Of a DNA stretch of 64,000 nucleotides, positions 26,887 through 35,604 are shown piece by piece; the stretch's first letter is position 1; each line of letters opens with the position of its first letter. The DNA comes from Phyllobacterium calauticae (GTDB taxonomy: Bacteria; Pseudomonadota; Alphaproteobacteria; Rhizobiales; Rhizobiaceae). Location: NCBI RefSeq assembly GCF_019991125.1, contig NZ_JAGENB010000001.1:682001-746000 (forward strand), given 5' to 3'. The notes under the pieces are model-generated. The model was not told the origin of the DNA and ran no database searches. It saw only the letters and a list, made by a program, of their open reading frames with translations. Both the position numbers and the translations under genes were made by a program.

Positions 26887-27980
26887 GCGGACTGTTTCAG
26901 TCGCTGGGCCGCAAGGTCCTGTTTTCCTTCGACCCGGAAGACGCCCATGGCATGTCGATCAAGGCATTGAAGACCGGCCTGGTGCCGGGATGCACATTGC
27001 CGGACAGCCCTGCCCTGCAGGTTACCGTTGCCGGGCTGAAATTTCCCAATCCTCTCGGCATGGCCGCCGGCTATGACAAGAACGCGGAAGTGCCGGACGC
27101 CCTGTTGAAGCTCGGTTTCGGCTTTGCGGAGATCGGGACCCTTACGCCGCTGGCGCAATCCGGCAATCCAAAGCCGCGCATTTTTCGCCTTGTCGACGAC
27201 AATGCCGTGATCAATCGCCTTGGCTTCAACAATGAAGGCCACGAAGCCGCGTTCCAGCGGCTGTCATCGCGCAAGAACCGTCCGGGAATTGTCGGGGTCA
27301 ATATCGGAGCCAACAAGGATTCAACCGATCGCGTGGCTGACTACGTCGCCGGCATCCGGAAGTTCCATACGCTTGCAGCCTACTTCACCGCCAACATCTC
27401 ATCGCCCAACACACCGGGCCTGCGGGATTTGCAGGCCCGTGACAGCCTCAAGGAATTGCTCGGCAAGGTACTGGAAGCCCGCGATACGGTTGCAGCCCAA
27501 TCCGGTGTCCGGCGCCCGGTCTTTCTCAAGATCGCGCCGGATCTGCCTGAAGCCAGCATCGACGATATTGCTGCCGAAATCGCGCTGCATCCGCTGGACG
27601 GCCTGATCATCTCCAACACCACCCTGTCACGCACGGGTTTGCGCAGCCCGCAACACACGGCCGAGACCGGCGGCCTGTCAGGTGCGCCGATCTTCAATCG
27701 CTCCACGATTGTTCTGGCAAAGATGCGCCAGCGCGTTGGCCCCGCGCTGCCGATCATCGGTGTCGGCGGCATCGACAGCGCCAGGACGGCAATCGCCAAG
27801 ATTCGCGCGGGTGCCGATCTTGTCCAGCTCTATACCAGCATGATCTATCGTGGCCCCGGGCTCGCTGCTGAAATCCTCAGGGAGATGTCCGCCACGCTCA
27901 AGCGCGATGGCGTGGGCAATATCAGCGCGTTGCGGGATCGTGACCTTGCGGATTGGGCAGCGAAAGACATTCCCGCCTGA
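26883..27980 (+). CDS. pyrD: Dihydroorotate dehydrogenase (quinone), class 2
   Basis: 365 residues. FDPEDAHGMSIKALK is the membrane-associating N-terminal region of class 2 enzymes. NPLGMAAGYDKNAEVPDAL, NRLGFNNEG and NISSPNTPGLRDLQ with the catalytic Ser are present, as is the C-terminal phosphate-binding VGGIDSARTAIAKIRAGADLVQLYTS. It oxidises dihydroorotate to orotate in pyrimidine synthesis, passing electrons to quinone through FMN at the inner membrane. GGAG lies nine bases before the ATG, inside the DUF952 gene. Confidence 0.96.
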   Translation: MSGLFQSLGRKVLFSFDPEDAHGMSIKALKTGLVPGCTLPDSPALQVTVAGLKFPNPLGMAAGYDKNAEVPDALLKLGFGFAEIGTLTPLAQSGNPKPRIFRLVDDNAVINRLGFNNEGHEAAFQRLSSRKNRPGIVGVNIGANKDSTDRVADYVAGIRKFHTLAAYFTANISSPNTPGLRDLQARDSLKELLGKVLEARDTVAAQSGVRRPVFLKIAPDLPEASIDDIAAEIALHPLDGLIISNTTLSRTGLRSPQHTAETGGLSGAPIFNRSTIVLAKMRQRVGPALPIIGVGGIDSARTAIAKIRAGADLVQLYTSMIYRGPGLAAEILREMSATLKRDGVGNISALRDRDLADWAAKDIPA

Positions 27981-28058
27981 CGACAGAGCGTAATTTTGCC
28001 ACTGTTCCGCAATCCAACGGATGACGGCGATAAACTCCAGCGAAATGGAAACAGAGTG

Positions 28059-29135
28059 ATGACGCGCAAGAGACGGGTGGCAGTTCTATTCGGCGGCCGT
28101 TCGGCCGAACATGAGGTTTCCCTGCTTTCCGCCGGCAATGTCGTCAAGGCAATCGATACCTCAAGATACGAGGTGGTGCCCATCGCCATCACCCGCACCG
28201 GACAATGGCTGCTTGTCGCGCTTGAAGATGGCGGCCTGCCAAAGGCTGTTCCGGCAACCGGACCTGAAATCAGCCTGCTGCCCGGCGGGAAAGGCCGGCT
28301 TCTCGTTATTCCGGCAAGCGGCGCACCGCATGAAATACCGCCGGTCGATGTGGTCTTTCCCGTGCTGCACGGCCTCTTCGGCGAAGACGGTTCGGTGCAA
28401 GGCTTGGCGGAAGTTGCCGATGTGGCCTATGTTGGTTGCGGCATTCTCGGCTCCGCAACGGCGATGGACAAGGACATTGCCAAGCGCCTGCTCGAGCAGG
28501 CCGGCCTGCCCGTCGCCAAGGGCGTGACACTCCGGTTTGGCGAAACCGCCAGCTATGATGACATCACGCGCGAGCTTGGCACACCGGTCTTCGTCAAGCC
28601 CGCCCGGCAGGGCTCGTCCGTCGGCGTTGGCAAGGCTGCCACAGCCGAGGCTTTCGAGGCCGCCGTCAAGGAGGCATTCCGGCACGACCGCAAGGTCATC
28701 GTCGAGGAGTTTGTCCAGGCCCGCGAGATCGAATTTGGTGTTCTCGAACACAGCGACGGTTCATTGACCGTTTCGGTTCCCGGCGAGATCGCTCCAGCCG
28801 CCAGCCATGGCTTTTATACCTATGAAGCCAAGTATATCGATGCCGATGGCGCGGCCTTGTCCATTCCGGCCAACCTTCCGGCACCTGTCCGGGAACAGCT
28901 GCAGGACATGGCAGGCCGGGCCTTTCGGGCCCTCGGCTGTGAAGGCATGGCACGGGTCGATTTCTTCCTGCGGCCGGACATGAGCGCCGTCGTGAACGAG
29001 GTCAACACCATACCGGGTTTCACCAATATCAGCATGTACCCGAAGACACTGGGCGCGAGCGGCATTCCCTATCCCGAACTGGTGGACCGGCTGATCCAGC
29101 ACGCGCTGGCTCGCGCCGATCGCCAGCGCTCCTGA
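28059..29135 (+). CDS. ddl: D-alanine--D-alanine ligase
   Basis: About 358 residues, ATP-grasp enzyme. VAVLFGGRSAEHEVSLLSAGNV at the N terminus, GEDGSVQGLAEVADVAYVG, KPARQGSSVGVGKA and the C-terminal NEVNTIPGFTNISMYPKT match DdlA-type ligases. It makes the D-Ala-D-Ala dipeptide of peptidoglycan. ATG 28059 is chosen as the family start; the open frame before it has no similarity. It is usually outside the mur cluster when, as here, it is the A type. Confidence 0.94.
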   Translation: MTRKRRVAVLFGGRSAEHEVSLLSAGNVVKAIDTSRYEVVPIAITRTGQWLLVALEDGGLPKAVPATGPEISLLPGGKGRLLVIPASGAPHEIPPVDVVFPVLHGLFGEDGSVQGLAEVADVAYVGCGILGSATAMDKDIAKRLLEQAGLPVAKGVTLRFGETASYDDITRELGTPVFVKPARQGSSVGVGKAATAEAFEAAVKEAFRHDRKVIVEEFVQAREIEFGVLEHSDGSLTVSVPGEIAPAASHGFYTYEAKYIDADGAALSIPANLPAPVREQLQDMAGRAFRALGCEGMARVDFFLRPDMSAVVNEVNTIPGFTNISMYPKTLGASGIPYPELVDRLIQHALARADRQRS

Positions 29136-29140
29136 ACGAT

Positions 29141-30496
29141 CTAGCTGGCGAACTGCAGCCGCGCCCGCCGCGGCAGGATCGCCAGCAGCGACAGACCGCG
29201 CAGCCCGAGGAACAGGTGAAGCGCCAGCCAGAGCCCGTGATTGCCCATGAACTGCGGCAGAATGAAATAGGCGGCGAAGTACCCGGCAAGTGACAGCAGC
29301 ATCATGTTGCGCATGTCGCGCGACCAGGTGGCCCCGATGAATACGCCGTCCATATGGAAGGCCAGCAGCCCGGTAACGGGCGCCAGGGCCGCCCACGGCA
29401 TGTAGAGTGCGGCCATGGCCTGCACATCCGCAGATTTGATCAGAACCGCCACGATGGCATTGCCGTAGATGAGGAAGAACAGCGCCATCAGCGAAGCAAG
29501 GACCAGCCCCCACAGGAATGAAAGCTTGATGCCGCGATCAAAGGCCGGGCGATAATGGGCGCCGACGGCACGGCCGGAAATCTGCTCGGCTGCCGTCGTC
29601 ACGCCATCGATGAGATAGCCCGAGATCAGCAGAAAATTCATCAGCACGGCGTTGGTTGCCAAGGTCACGGCACCGGCCTCGGTACCAGCACGGGTGAAAT
29701 AGGCATAGGCGATCAGCAGGAAGAACGAGCGCAGCATGATATCGCGGTTGACCGCAAACATCCGCCGGATGGCCGGCATATCAAGGATGCGCGCAAGCGA
29801 TGGATTGGGAACGGCCCGAAACTGCCAATAGACCATGGTCAAGCCGACAACCAGCGCGACGCTTTCGCCAAGCACGGTTCCCCAGGCGATGCCTGCAACG
29901 CCCCAGCCCATGACCAGACCGAGCCAGCAGGTCATGACCACATTGACGCCGTTGAGCAGGAATTGCAGGTAGAGGCCCTGCATCGCCTTGCCCTGCCCGA
30001 GCAGCAGACCGAGAACGACAAAGTTTCCAAGCGCCATCGGCGAGGAAAAGAGCCGGATCGACACATAGGTGGACATGGCGTCGGCGACTGCCTGATCCGG
30101 GTTCATGAAGCGAACCGTTGCAGTCAACACCAGCGGCGTCACGGCAATGAAAACAAGGCCGACAAGCACGGCTATGCCGATGGCCCGCCAGAACACCGCT
30201 TGCTGTTCCACATTGTCATGGCGGCCCATCGCCTGCGCCACCAGCCCGGTTGTTCCGGCGCGCAGGAAATTCATGGTCGAGAAGAGAAAATCGAAAACCA
30301 GAGCCCCGATCGCAAGGCCGCCGAGCAGATGCGGATCGCCGAGCTGGCCAATGACAGCCGTATCGACGAGACCGAGCAAGGGCGTCGTCAACGATGCCAG
30401 CATCACGGGAATCGTGATCGACAGCATCAGGCGGTTCGTCACCTCGAACGGGCGAACGATCTTTGATCCATCAGGATTGGACACTTGCGTTGACAT
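29141..30496 (-). CDS. MATE-family efflux transporter (DinF-like)
   Basis: 451 residues with about twelve transmembrane helices. LMLSITIPVMLASLTTPLLGLVDTAVIGQLG is the characteristic first helix region of the DinF branch of the MATE family. The protein exports cationic or organic compounds in exchange for protons or sodium. It ends five bases from the ddl stop, converging on it. Substrate unknown. Confidence 0.9.
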   Translation of the reverse strand: MSTQVSNPDGSKIVRPFEVTNRLMLSITIPVMLASLTTPLLGLVDTAVIGQLGDPHLLGGLAIGALVFDFLFSTMNFLRAGTTGLVAQAMGRHDNVEQQAVFWRAIGIAVLVGLVFIAVTPLVLTATVRFMNPDQAVADAMSTYVSIRLFSSPMALGNFVVLGLLLGQGKAMQGLYLQFLLNGVNVVMTCWLGLVMGWGVAGIAWGTVLGESVALVVGLTMVYWQFRAVPNPSLARILDMPAIRRMFAVNRDIMLRSFFLLIAYAYFTRAGTEAGAVTLATNAVLMNFLLISGYLIDGVTTAAEQISGRAVGAHYRPAFDRGIKLSFLWGLVLASLMALFFLIYGNAIVAVLIKSADVQAMAALYMPWAALAPVTGLLAFHMDGVFIGATWSRDMRNMMLLSLAGYFAAYFILPQFMGNHGLWLALHLFLGLRGLSLLAILPRRARLQFAS

Positions 30497-30590
30497 GGGA
30501 CACCGGGAAAGACGCCAGAGGGGCTATCGATATCCTATGCCATTGCGCGCGGCGCTTTTCCAGAACTATCGGCCAATCCCGGCCGATAGT

Positions 30591-31088
30591 TCAGCTGGCA
30601 AGGACCAGCGCCCAATACCGCTGGCTGCTGCCGCTGGCAGCTTCAGAATAGGCAAGACCGAACCGGGTGAACTTCTGATCCAGCATATTGCGGCGATGCG
30701 GCGGCGAGGCCATCCACATGGCAAAGAGCCGGTCGAGTTCCATGCGGCCGACGGCGATATTCTCCGCAGCAATGCCGTGGATCTCGTTGTTCCGCACACG
30801 GGTGGCAAAATCACGCCCCCAGCCGGTCGTATGGGACATGCGGCCGGCGCTGGCCATGTAACCCGCCTGCTGCAGTGCGGCGCTTTCCAGCGAAGAATCG
30901 GCGGTCAGGCCAGCCAATCCATTGGAAGAGCGTATATTCTGCACAAGCGATGTCGCTGACGCCGATACACCGGCACTTTTCCCCGGCGTGCGTGTCACTG
31001 TCTGGCAGGCGGCCAGCGGCAACAGCGCCGAGACGGCGGCGAACCCAAGCACGCTGCGGCGTGACAAATGAAATCTATGGTCGGGCAT
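30591..31088 (-). CDS. CAP/SCP-domain lipoprotein with Tat-like signal
   Basis: About 165 residues. The N terminus has a twin-arginine motif (SRRSVLGF) followed by a hydrophobic core and the lipobox LPLAAC, so a Tat-exported lipoprotein is likely. The mature part shows CAP-domain motifs: MSHTT, ENIAVG and WMASPPHRRNMLDQKFTRFGLAY. CAP proteins are secreted; bacterial members are mostly uncharacterised. ATG 31088 follows AGGAATT. Confidence 0.87.
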   Translation of the reverse strand: MPDHRFHLSRRSVLGFAAVSALLPLAACQTVTRTPGKSAGVSASATSLVQNIRSSNGLAGLTADSSLESAALQQAGYMASAGRMSHTTGWGRDFATRVRNNEIHGIAAENIAVGRMELDRLFAMWMASPPHRRNMLDQKFTRFGLAYSEAASGSSQRYWALVLAS

Positions 31089-31164
31089 AAGCAATTCCTG
31101 AATGAGACGCACTGCCGATATCCAGCAATTGTGGCTCATTCAGGCCAAGGTGATATTTTTGCGT

Positions 31165-31431
31165 TTAACGCCGGTAGCTCAACAACCGCAAAATGATGAA
31201 GCTCGGCACAACCACGACCGCGCCCAAGAGGAAGTAACCGGCGAAACGCTCGATGGCACCAAAACCGAGGTTCCAGATGCGGCGGGCAAAGTTCTCGAAG
31301 CCATACAGAATATCGAGCGGCGACCAGTTGAACGCGTTCATGATCACGCCGACAAAAAGCGATACGAGAATGAGCTTGAGCAGAACACGGCCCGGCGTGT
31401 CTCCCAGAAAACGGTTCATCTTGTCCGACAT
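31165..31431 (-). CDS. DUF6460-type small membrane protein
   Basis: About 88 residues starting MSDKMNRFLGDTPGRVLLKLILVSLFVGVIMNAFNW, with one helix there and a second at GYFLLGAVVVVPSFIILRLL. The DTPGRVLLKLI and GAVVVVPSFI segments are recalled from a widespread Rhizobiales family (DUF6460). Function unknown. The longer in-frame start at 31512 is not favoured. Confidence 0.75.
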   Translation of the reverse strand: MSDKMNRFLGDTPGRVLLKLILVSLFVGVIMNAFNWSPLDILYGFENFARRIWNLGFGAIERFAGYFLLGAVVVVPSFIILRLLSYRR

Positions 31432-31596
31432 TGATACTCCGATAGCGGCGGCGGCAATTGCAGCGATGGTGTTCACATATGGCCATATGCGGCCCGGTTC
31501 AAGCAATTGCACAGCGATAGCGGATTCGCCAAGCGTTCCAGTCCAAATATATCCCGGATAAGGCTGGCGGTAGCCGGCAAGACGGTCAGATTGGTT

Positions 31597-31848
31597 TCAA
31601 TGCCGATCCTGCACGAAAATATCGACCGTTTTTGCCGCCGCAATGAAGGCTTTTCGGGCTTCGCCGACCGTTCTTTCGCCATTCAGGGCATCGTGGCATA
31701 TTTGTTGTGCGGCGAGATAGCTCGGTCCGTGCCGGGCCGGCCAATCCTCCGACAGAAATTCAGCGGCTTCTTTTACCGAGGCTATACTTCGGTATTTGCC
31801 TATCTGCCTGGTCTCTACGGTCACAGATTCAAATGTCAGTTTACGCAT
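31597..31848 (-). CDS. DUF982 family protein
   Basis: About 83 residues. SIASVKEAAEFLSEDWPARHGPSYLAAQQICHDAL...VGEARKAFIAAAK is the DUF982 signature, a small family of rhizobial proteins present in many copies per genome and without known function. ATG 31848 is the family-like start; longer frames read into an A+T-rich leader. The 173 bases between this gene and the PIG-L-like gene stop hold nothing recognisable. Confidence 0.82.
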   Translation of the reverse strand: MRKLTFESVTVETRQIGKYRSIASVKEAAEFLSEDWPARHGPSYLAAQQICHDALNGERTVGEARKAFIAAAKTVDIFVQDRH

Positions 31849-32021
31849 GATGTGAGACGCCCAAAAACAGCCAAGCCCCCGCGTCCCCATATTATATTGG
31901 CATTCCATCGTGAGTACAACCATTCCGGCCGGGTCGGGCTTACCACCAGGCAGGATATTCCCGTCAGGCCATTATCGTGTGAAGAGTGCCCTCGATCACA
32001 GTGCGTCTGAAGATGATCGCG

Positions 32022-32765
32022 TTACTTGCCGCATTCTTCGAACAACTTGGAAACAACTGGCAAAAAGTGATCTTCATAGGTCAAGCAGGATTGATAAATA
32101 CCCGCCGCAACCCTTTCACGTCCGATTTCCTCCCACTCGGGATTTTTCGGTGTGTGCCAATCCGTGACTTGAGAAATCAGCACTTCCCTGTCCATCGCGG
32201 CGGGATACTGTTTCAAAATAGAGCGCGCCTCATCAACCAGTGGAAGATAACGCGCCACCGCCGCCAATTTTCGCGTGCGGGCTTCCCCATCCAAAACCAG
32301 CTCGCAGACGCGATCGCCCTTTGCTCCAGCCGTCGCGGCGGAAAAGAGGAGTTCGGCCGGTTTGCCGCGCGCGGACAATCGCAGTTGCAGAATCGCGCCC
32401 ATGGCCGATGCCAGGTCGTGGATTGGATTGTATCCATCACGTGCATCCGCAACTATTCTGTAAGAATGATGCTCTCCAATATCAGCCTCAATTGACGCGA
32501 TCACCGCCGCGAAAAACCCGTGATCATGACGTGCCAGCGCATCGTACCAAAGCCTGTCCGAAATATCGCCAAATATCGCGCCCGCAGCGGATCCAGTTTT
32601 TTCGATGATTTCCCGGGAATAATGCGTTCGGGACTGTTCCTTGCTTCCAGACCCGTCTGTCAGAAAGAAAACAAGGGGCTTGTTCAATTCCACCCAATGG
32701 TGAATGCGCAGCTCATGCCCGGGATGCGCCAAAAGAAGAATACTTAGTGTTTGTTTATTCTGCAT
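32022..32765 (-). CDS. PIG-L/LmbE-like hypothetical protein
   Basis: 247 residues, no signal peptide. LSILLLAHPGHELRIHHW and PLVFFLTDGSGS resemble the first two blocks of PIG-L/LmbE-type N-acetylglucosaminyl deacetylases (AHPDDE...VTLTDG), and DARDGYNPIHDL could supply the later metal ligand region. The canonical AHPDDE is altered to AHPGHE, so the catalytic Asp is missing; activity is therefore doubtful or different. The gene is divergent from a GT4 glycosyltransferase with only 49 bases between, which suggests joint expression in sugar metabolism. Confidence 0.6.
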   Translation of the reverse strand: MQNKQTLSILLLAHPGHELRIHHWVELNKPLVFFLTDGSGSKEQSRTHYSREIIEKTGSAAGAIFGDISDRLWYDALARHDHGFFAAVIASIEADIGEHHSYRIVADARDGYNPIHDLASAMGAILQLRLSARGKPAELLFSAATAGAKGDRVCELVLDGEARTRKLAAVARYLPLVDEARSILKQYPAAMDREVLISQVTDWHTPKNPEWEEIGRERVAAGIYQSCLTYEDHFLPVVSKLFEECGK

Positions 32766-32814
32766 TGGTGAAATAGACCATAGCTGCGCAACAAAAGCAT
32801 CGGGGAAATATAAA

Positions 32815-34122
32815 GTGCGTGTTCTTATTACAAATTTTGTTTTTGGAATGCGGTCCGGATCCGAAAGTGTCGTTGAACTGTTGGCTGACGCACTTCGAGG
32901 TGCAGGTCACCACGTTATGATTTTTGCCCCGACATTGGTCGGCGACACCAACTGGATGATACAGAAGGGACATCAAATCTATGATGCGATAGATCAGATA
33001 CCCTATCGGCCTGATGTCATTCATGCACACCATGTGTCCCCATGCTTTATTGCCATGGCACGTTTTCCCGACGTGCCGGTCGTCTACACCTGCCACAGTT
33101 CCGTGTTCGAGATCGAAGCCCCCTTGCTGCACCCGCAGATCAAGCACTATGTCGCCGTGGATGCAGCGTGCAGAGACAAATGCTTGTCCAGAGGCATCCC
33201 GGCCAATCGCTTGACCACGATAGAAAACGCCGTTGATTCAGCGCGTTTTATCGCAAGGCCCCCTCTTCCGGACCGCCCCCGGAAGGCGCTCCTGCTTACC
33301 AAGGCCAGCGGTCATGCTGAATTGGTGCGGCGCGCGTGTGCCGCAGAGACCATGACACTTGACGAGCTGGGCCCTGGAACAGGCAAGTTTTCCGATGCGC
33401 TCGAGAAGGAATTGCTCACATATGATTTGGTCTTTGCAACGGCGCGCATGGCGCTGGAAGCGGCCTTTGTCGGATGTGCGGTTGTTGTATGTGATGGTCG
33501 CGGCTTTGCCGGACTTCTCACGACCCGCAATGTCGCCGCCTGGCGGAAGAATAATTTTGGTGTGCGGTTGCTCGCCCGACCGACAACTGTCGGGCTGTTG
33601 CAGGAAGCGATCCAGCATTACGACGCGAAAGATGCGGCAAATGTAGCCGAATATCTGCGTGAGCATTCGCCGGCGGACAAATATGTCTCCCAATACGAAA
33701 AGCTCTACCGTTCGGCTATCAAGGCAGGATCACCCGGCCTGCCTGCGCTCGGTCTTGCCAATGGCCAATGGGCACAGGAACTCGTTGCAACCGCGGAAAA
33801 AAGAACCTGGTTTCGTATCGCCTCTGAAATGCATTGGATGCCGGAAACAGACACTCTCAGGCAAATGCTGGATCAATCAAAATCAGAGATCCTTGCCGAA
33901 CTGCATTCGGTGACAGAGCGTCATCTGCCCAATTCACATTCCATGGAAACGCTCGCTCAAACATTGACCACGAAAATCGATAAACTCGATCGTGAAATTT
34001 CAACGTCAACGAATATCCTCGTGAGTTTGAAGGCCATGTATCAAGCGCTCATACCATCTCCACTCAGGCGCGTTGGCGCAGTGTTGCGGGCGCGCTCAAA
34101 GCGGCAAAACAGATCACCGTAG
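32815..34122 (+). CDS. GT4-like glycosyltransferase with C-terminal coiled coil
   Basis: About 435 residues. VRVLITNFVFGMRSGSESVVELLADALRGAGHHV is a GT-B N-terminal Rossmann domain; DVIHAHHVSP and VVYTCHSS fit GT4 enzymes. The C-terminal domain is shorter than usual (MALEAAFVGCAVVVCDGRG) and lacks an obvious EX7E motif, so the donor site is atypical. Residues about 350-420 look like a coiled coil. I choose the GTG at 32815, with GGGGAA nine bases upstream, over an upstream ATG inside the divergent gene. A terminator follows. Confidence 0.78.
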   Translation: MRVLITNFVFGMRSGSESVVELLADALRGAGHHVMIFAPTLVGDTNWMIQKGHQIYDAIDQIPYRPDVIHAHHVSPCFIAMARFPDVPVVYTCHSSVFEIEAPLLHPQIKHYVAVDAACRDKCLSRGIPANRLTTIENAVDSARFIARPPLPDRPRKALLLTKASGHAELVRRACAAETMTLDELGPGTGKFSDALEKELLTYDLVFATARMALEAAFVGCAVVVCDGRGFAGLLTTRNVAAWRKNNFGVRLLARPTTVGLLQEAIQHYDAKDAANVAEYLREHSPADKYVSQYEKLYRSAIKAGSPGLPALGLANGQWAQELVATAEKRTWFRIASEMHWMPETDTLRQMLDQSKSEILAELHSVTERHLPNSHSMETLAQTLTTKIDKLDREISTSTNILVSLKAMYQALIPSPLRRVGAVLRARSKRQNRSP

Positions 34123-34158
34123 CCGAAAATATCCGGCGCGAGGACCACCTCAATTGCA

Positions 34159-34190
34159 AAAGCCCCCGCATCCGGAGATACGGGGGCTTT
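34159..34190. terminator. Bidirectional terminator after the GT4 gene
   Basis: AAAGCCCCCG (34159-34168) pairs with CGGGGGCTTT (34181-34190) around a 12-base loop. A-runs and T-runs on both sides let it work for the GT4 gene and for the convergent Gly/Asn-rich protein gene. Confidence 0.85.
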
Positions 34191-34229
34191 GGAATATCGC
34201 ACCAATCCTGTCGATTGGCCATTTCGGTC

Positions 34230-34730
34230 TCAGCGGCGGGCGTCCAACAGGTCGTTCACTTTGTCAATTTGCGCCGTCGTGAGTGTCCGATGGAAATCCG
34301 TGCTCAATTTGGCTTCAGCGGCTTCGAGGGCCTGCTCCCTCAACGTGGGATCAGTAATGGCAAGGGCTGCTTCGCGGCTGCGTTCGTAAGCGGCGATCTT
34401 ACCGACGGAGGAATTGGGGGCTGCCCGCTCCCGTGCCCGCGCGGATGCATGTGCTGCGTTAAGCGGACCCAAGGTATTCTTGTCCAGATCCCTGTCGCTC
34501 AGATCTGCTTCCTTGGTCTTGGATTTGTCATTTGCGTGGTCGCCCTTGGCATTGCCATGGCCTTCGCCGCCATTGCCTTTTCCGCCGCCCTCGCCGCCAC
34601 CGTTGCCATTGCCATTTTTGGCCAGTGCAGAACCGACAAGGCTGTAATTGCCGGTCGTCGAGAGTGCAGTGCCGGCAACCAGCAAACCAAAACATGCAAC
34701 GGCAACAAAACCGCGCTTCACAAGAGTCAT
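34230..34730 (-). CDS. Exported Gly/Asn-rich hypothetical protein
   Basis: About 166 residues. A signal peptide (MTLVKRGFVAVACFGLLVAGTA) is followed by a low-complexity Asn/Gly/Lys stretch (around residues 33-60) and a charged, helical C-terminal half (AAYERSREAALAITDPTLREQALEAAEAKL). GAGGAG sits six bases before ATG 34730. No family recognised. The modular look, disordered linker plus helical domain, suggests a periplasmic or surface protein. Confidence 0.75.
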   Translation of the reverse strand: MTLVKRGFVAVACFGLLVAGTALSTTGNYSLVGSALAKNGNGNGGGEGGGKGNGGEGHGNAKGDHANDKSKTKEADLSDRDLDKNTLGPLNAAHASARARERAAPNSSVGKIAAYERSREAALAITDPTLREQALEAAEAKLSTDFHRTLTTAQIDKVNDLLDARR

Positions 34731-34807
34731 ACCCATCTCCTCAATATGTCCCGGTGATCGTTCCCCCACCGGAACGTTAATAATCCGTTTAGGGCCATTA
34801 TGAGGCG

Positions 34808-35098
34808 TTAATAGCGATAATAGTGCCTGTGATGACGATGGTGCTTCCAATAGCTGGGCCGATGGTGCCGATTGTTCCAGTGATGGCGGCGATGGTGATG
34901 ACCTCTCCAGCCGTGCCGATAATGATGGCGGTGGCCCCAATGCCTGCCGCGATTGTGCTTGTATTTGACCAGTTCCACATTCGAAGCGATCGGCGCGCGT
35001 TGGACGGAGATGGGCGAGGCCTGCGCGGATACGATTGATGTCAGGCCCATCACCAGCGCGATGAGGCCGGCAGCCACCAGGGAAAGAATATTCTTCAT
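34808..35098 (-). CDS. Exported His/Arg-rich small protein
   Basis: About 96 residues. The signal peptide MKNILSLVAAGLIALVMGL ends near AQA|SP; the last 45 residues are almost entirely His, Arg, Trp, Tyr and Asn (for example HHRRHHWNNRHHR). GGGAG precedes the ATG. His-rich exported proteins of this kind can bind zinc, nickel or copper, but no canonical metal motif is present. It lies just upstream of, and co-directional with, the Gly/Asn-rich protein gene. Confidence 0.78.
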   Translation of the reverse strand: MKNILSLVAAGLIALVMGLTSIVSAQASPISVQRAPIASNVELVKYKHNRGRHWGHRHHYRHGWRGHHHRRHHWNNRHHRPSYWKHHRHHRHYYRY

Positions 35099-35100
35099 GA

Positions 35101-35469
35101 CAGCTCCCTCCAGTTTATCCCGCTCCACACTACGCCGTTGTTGATGAACATTCAAACAAGTACACCGCAGCAAGCGAAAAGCAGGCGGGTCTATTCACCG
35201 CGAGGCAATTTTTCGAGCACAAGCTGCAGAGTGGACGTCAAAACGTCGATATTCTCTTTGCCGGCGACGCTTTCCCAGTTCTGTTGAATGCGTTCGAAGG
35301 ATCGGGAAAAAACCTGGCGATCGGGGCGGATATGGTAGCCTGGTGCAGGGCCAACTATGCCAACCTCAGCGTTGTCAATTGCGATGCCGCCAAACACAAT
35401 GCACCGGAAGATCAACCCGAGGAAATCGCGCAATCACGTGGCAAGTGGCTGGAGCAGATCAATATTTGA
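35101..35469 (+). pseudogene. Start-less open frame, possible gene remnant
   Basis: On the plus strand a 122-codon frame is open between stops with no ATG near its beginning; the first usable codon is TTG at 35284. Its translation has natural-looking blocks (TARQFFEHKLQSGRQNVDIL, EEIAQSRGKWLEQINI). The opposite strand also has an 80-codon frame (35191-35433) with only a TTG start. I recognise neither. The most likely readings are a 5'-truncated gene or non-coding DNA; this is the main content of the 432-base gap before tRNA-Gly. Confidence 0.3.
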
Positions 35470-35530
35470 CAACCGGTTCAACGCGAGGCGGCATCCTTGC
35501 TGCCGTCTTGCGTTCCATGCAAACAAGGGA

Positions 35531-35604
35531 TGGAGCGGGTGAAGGGAATCGAACCCTCGTATGCAGCTTGGGAAGCTGCCGTTCTACCATTGAACTACAC
35601 CCGC
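35531..35604 (-). tRNA. tRNA-Gly (anticodon CCC)
   Basis: Read on the minus strand, a 74-nt gene with acceptor stem GCGGGTG/CACCCGC, D arm GTTCAATGGTAGAAC, anticodon arm GCAGCTTCCCAAGCTGC with anticodon CCC, T arm GAGGGTTCGATTCCCTT and encoded CCA (35531-35533). It decodes GGG. The accessory-looking patch 31597-35469 lies on its 3' side. Confidence 0.95.

Noticed and set aside
35191-35433. Minus-strand 80-codon frame near tRNA-Gly
   Set aside because: It is bounded by stops with only a TTG start at its very first codon, overlaps a longer plus-strand frame, and resembles no family I know.
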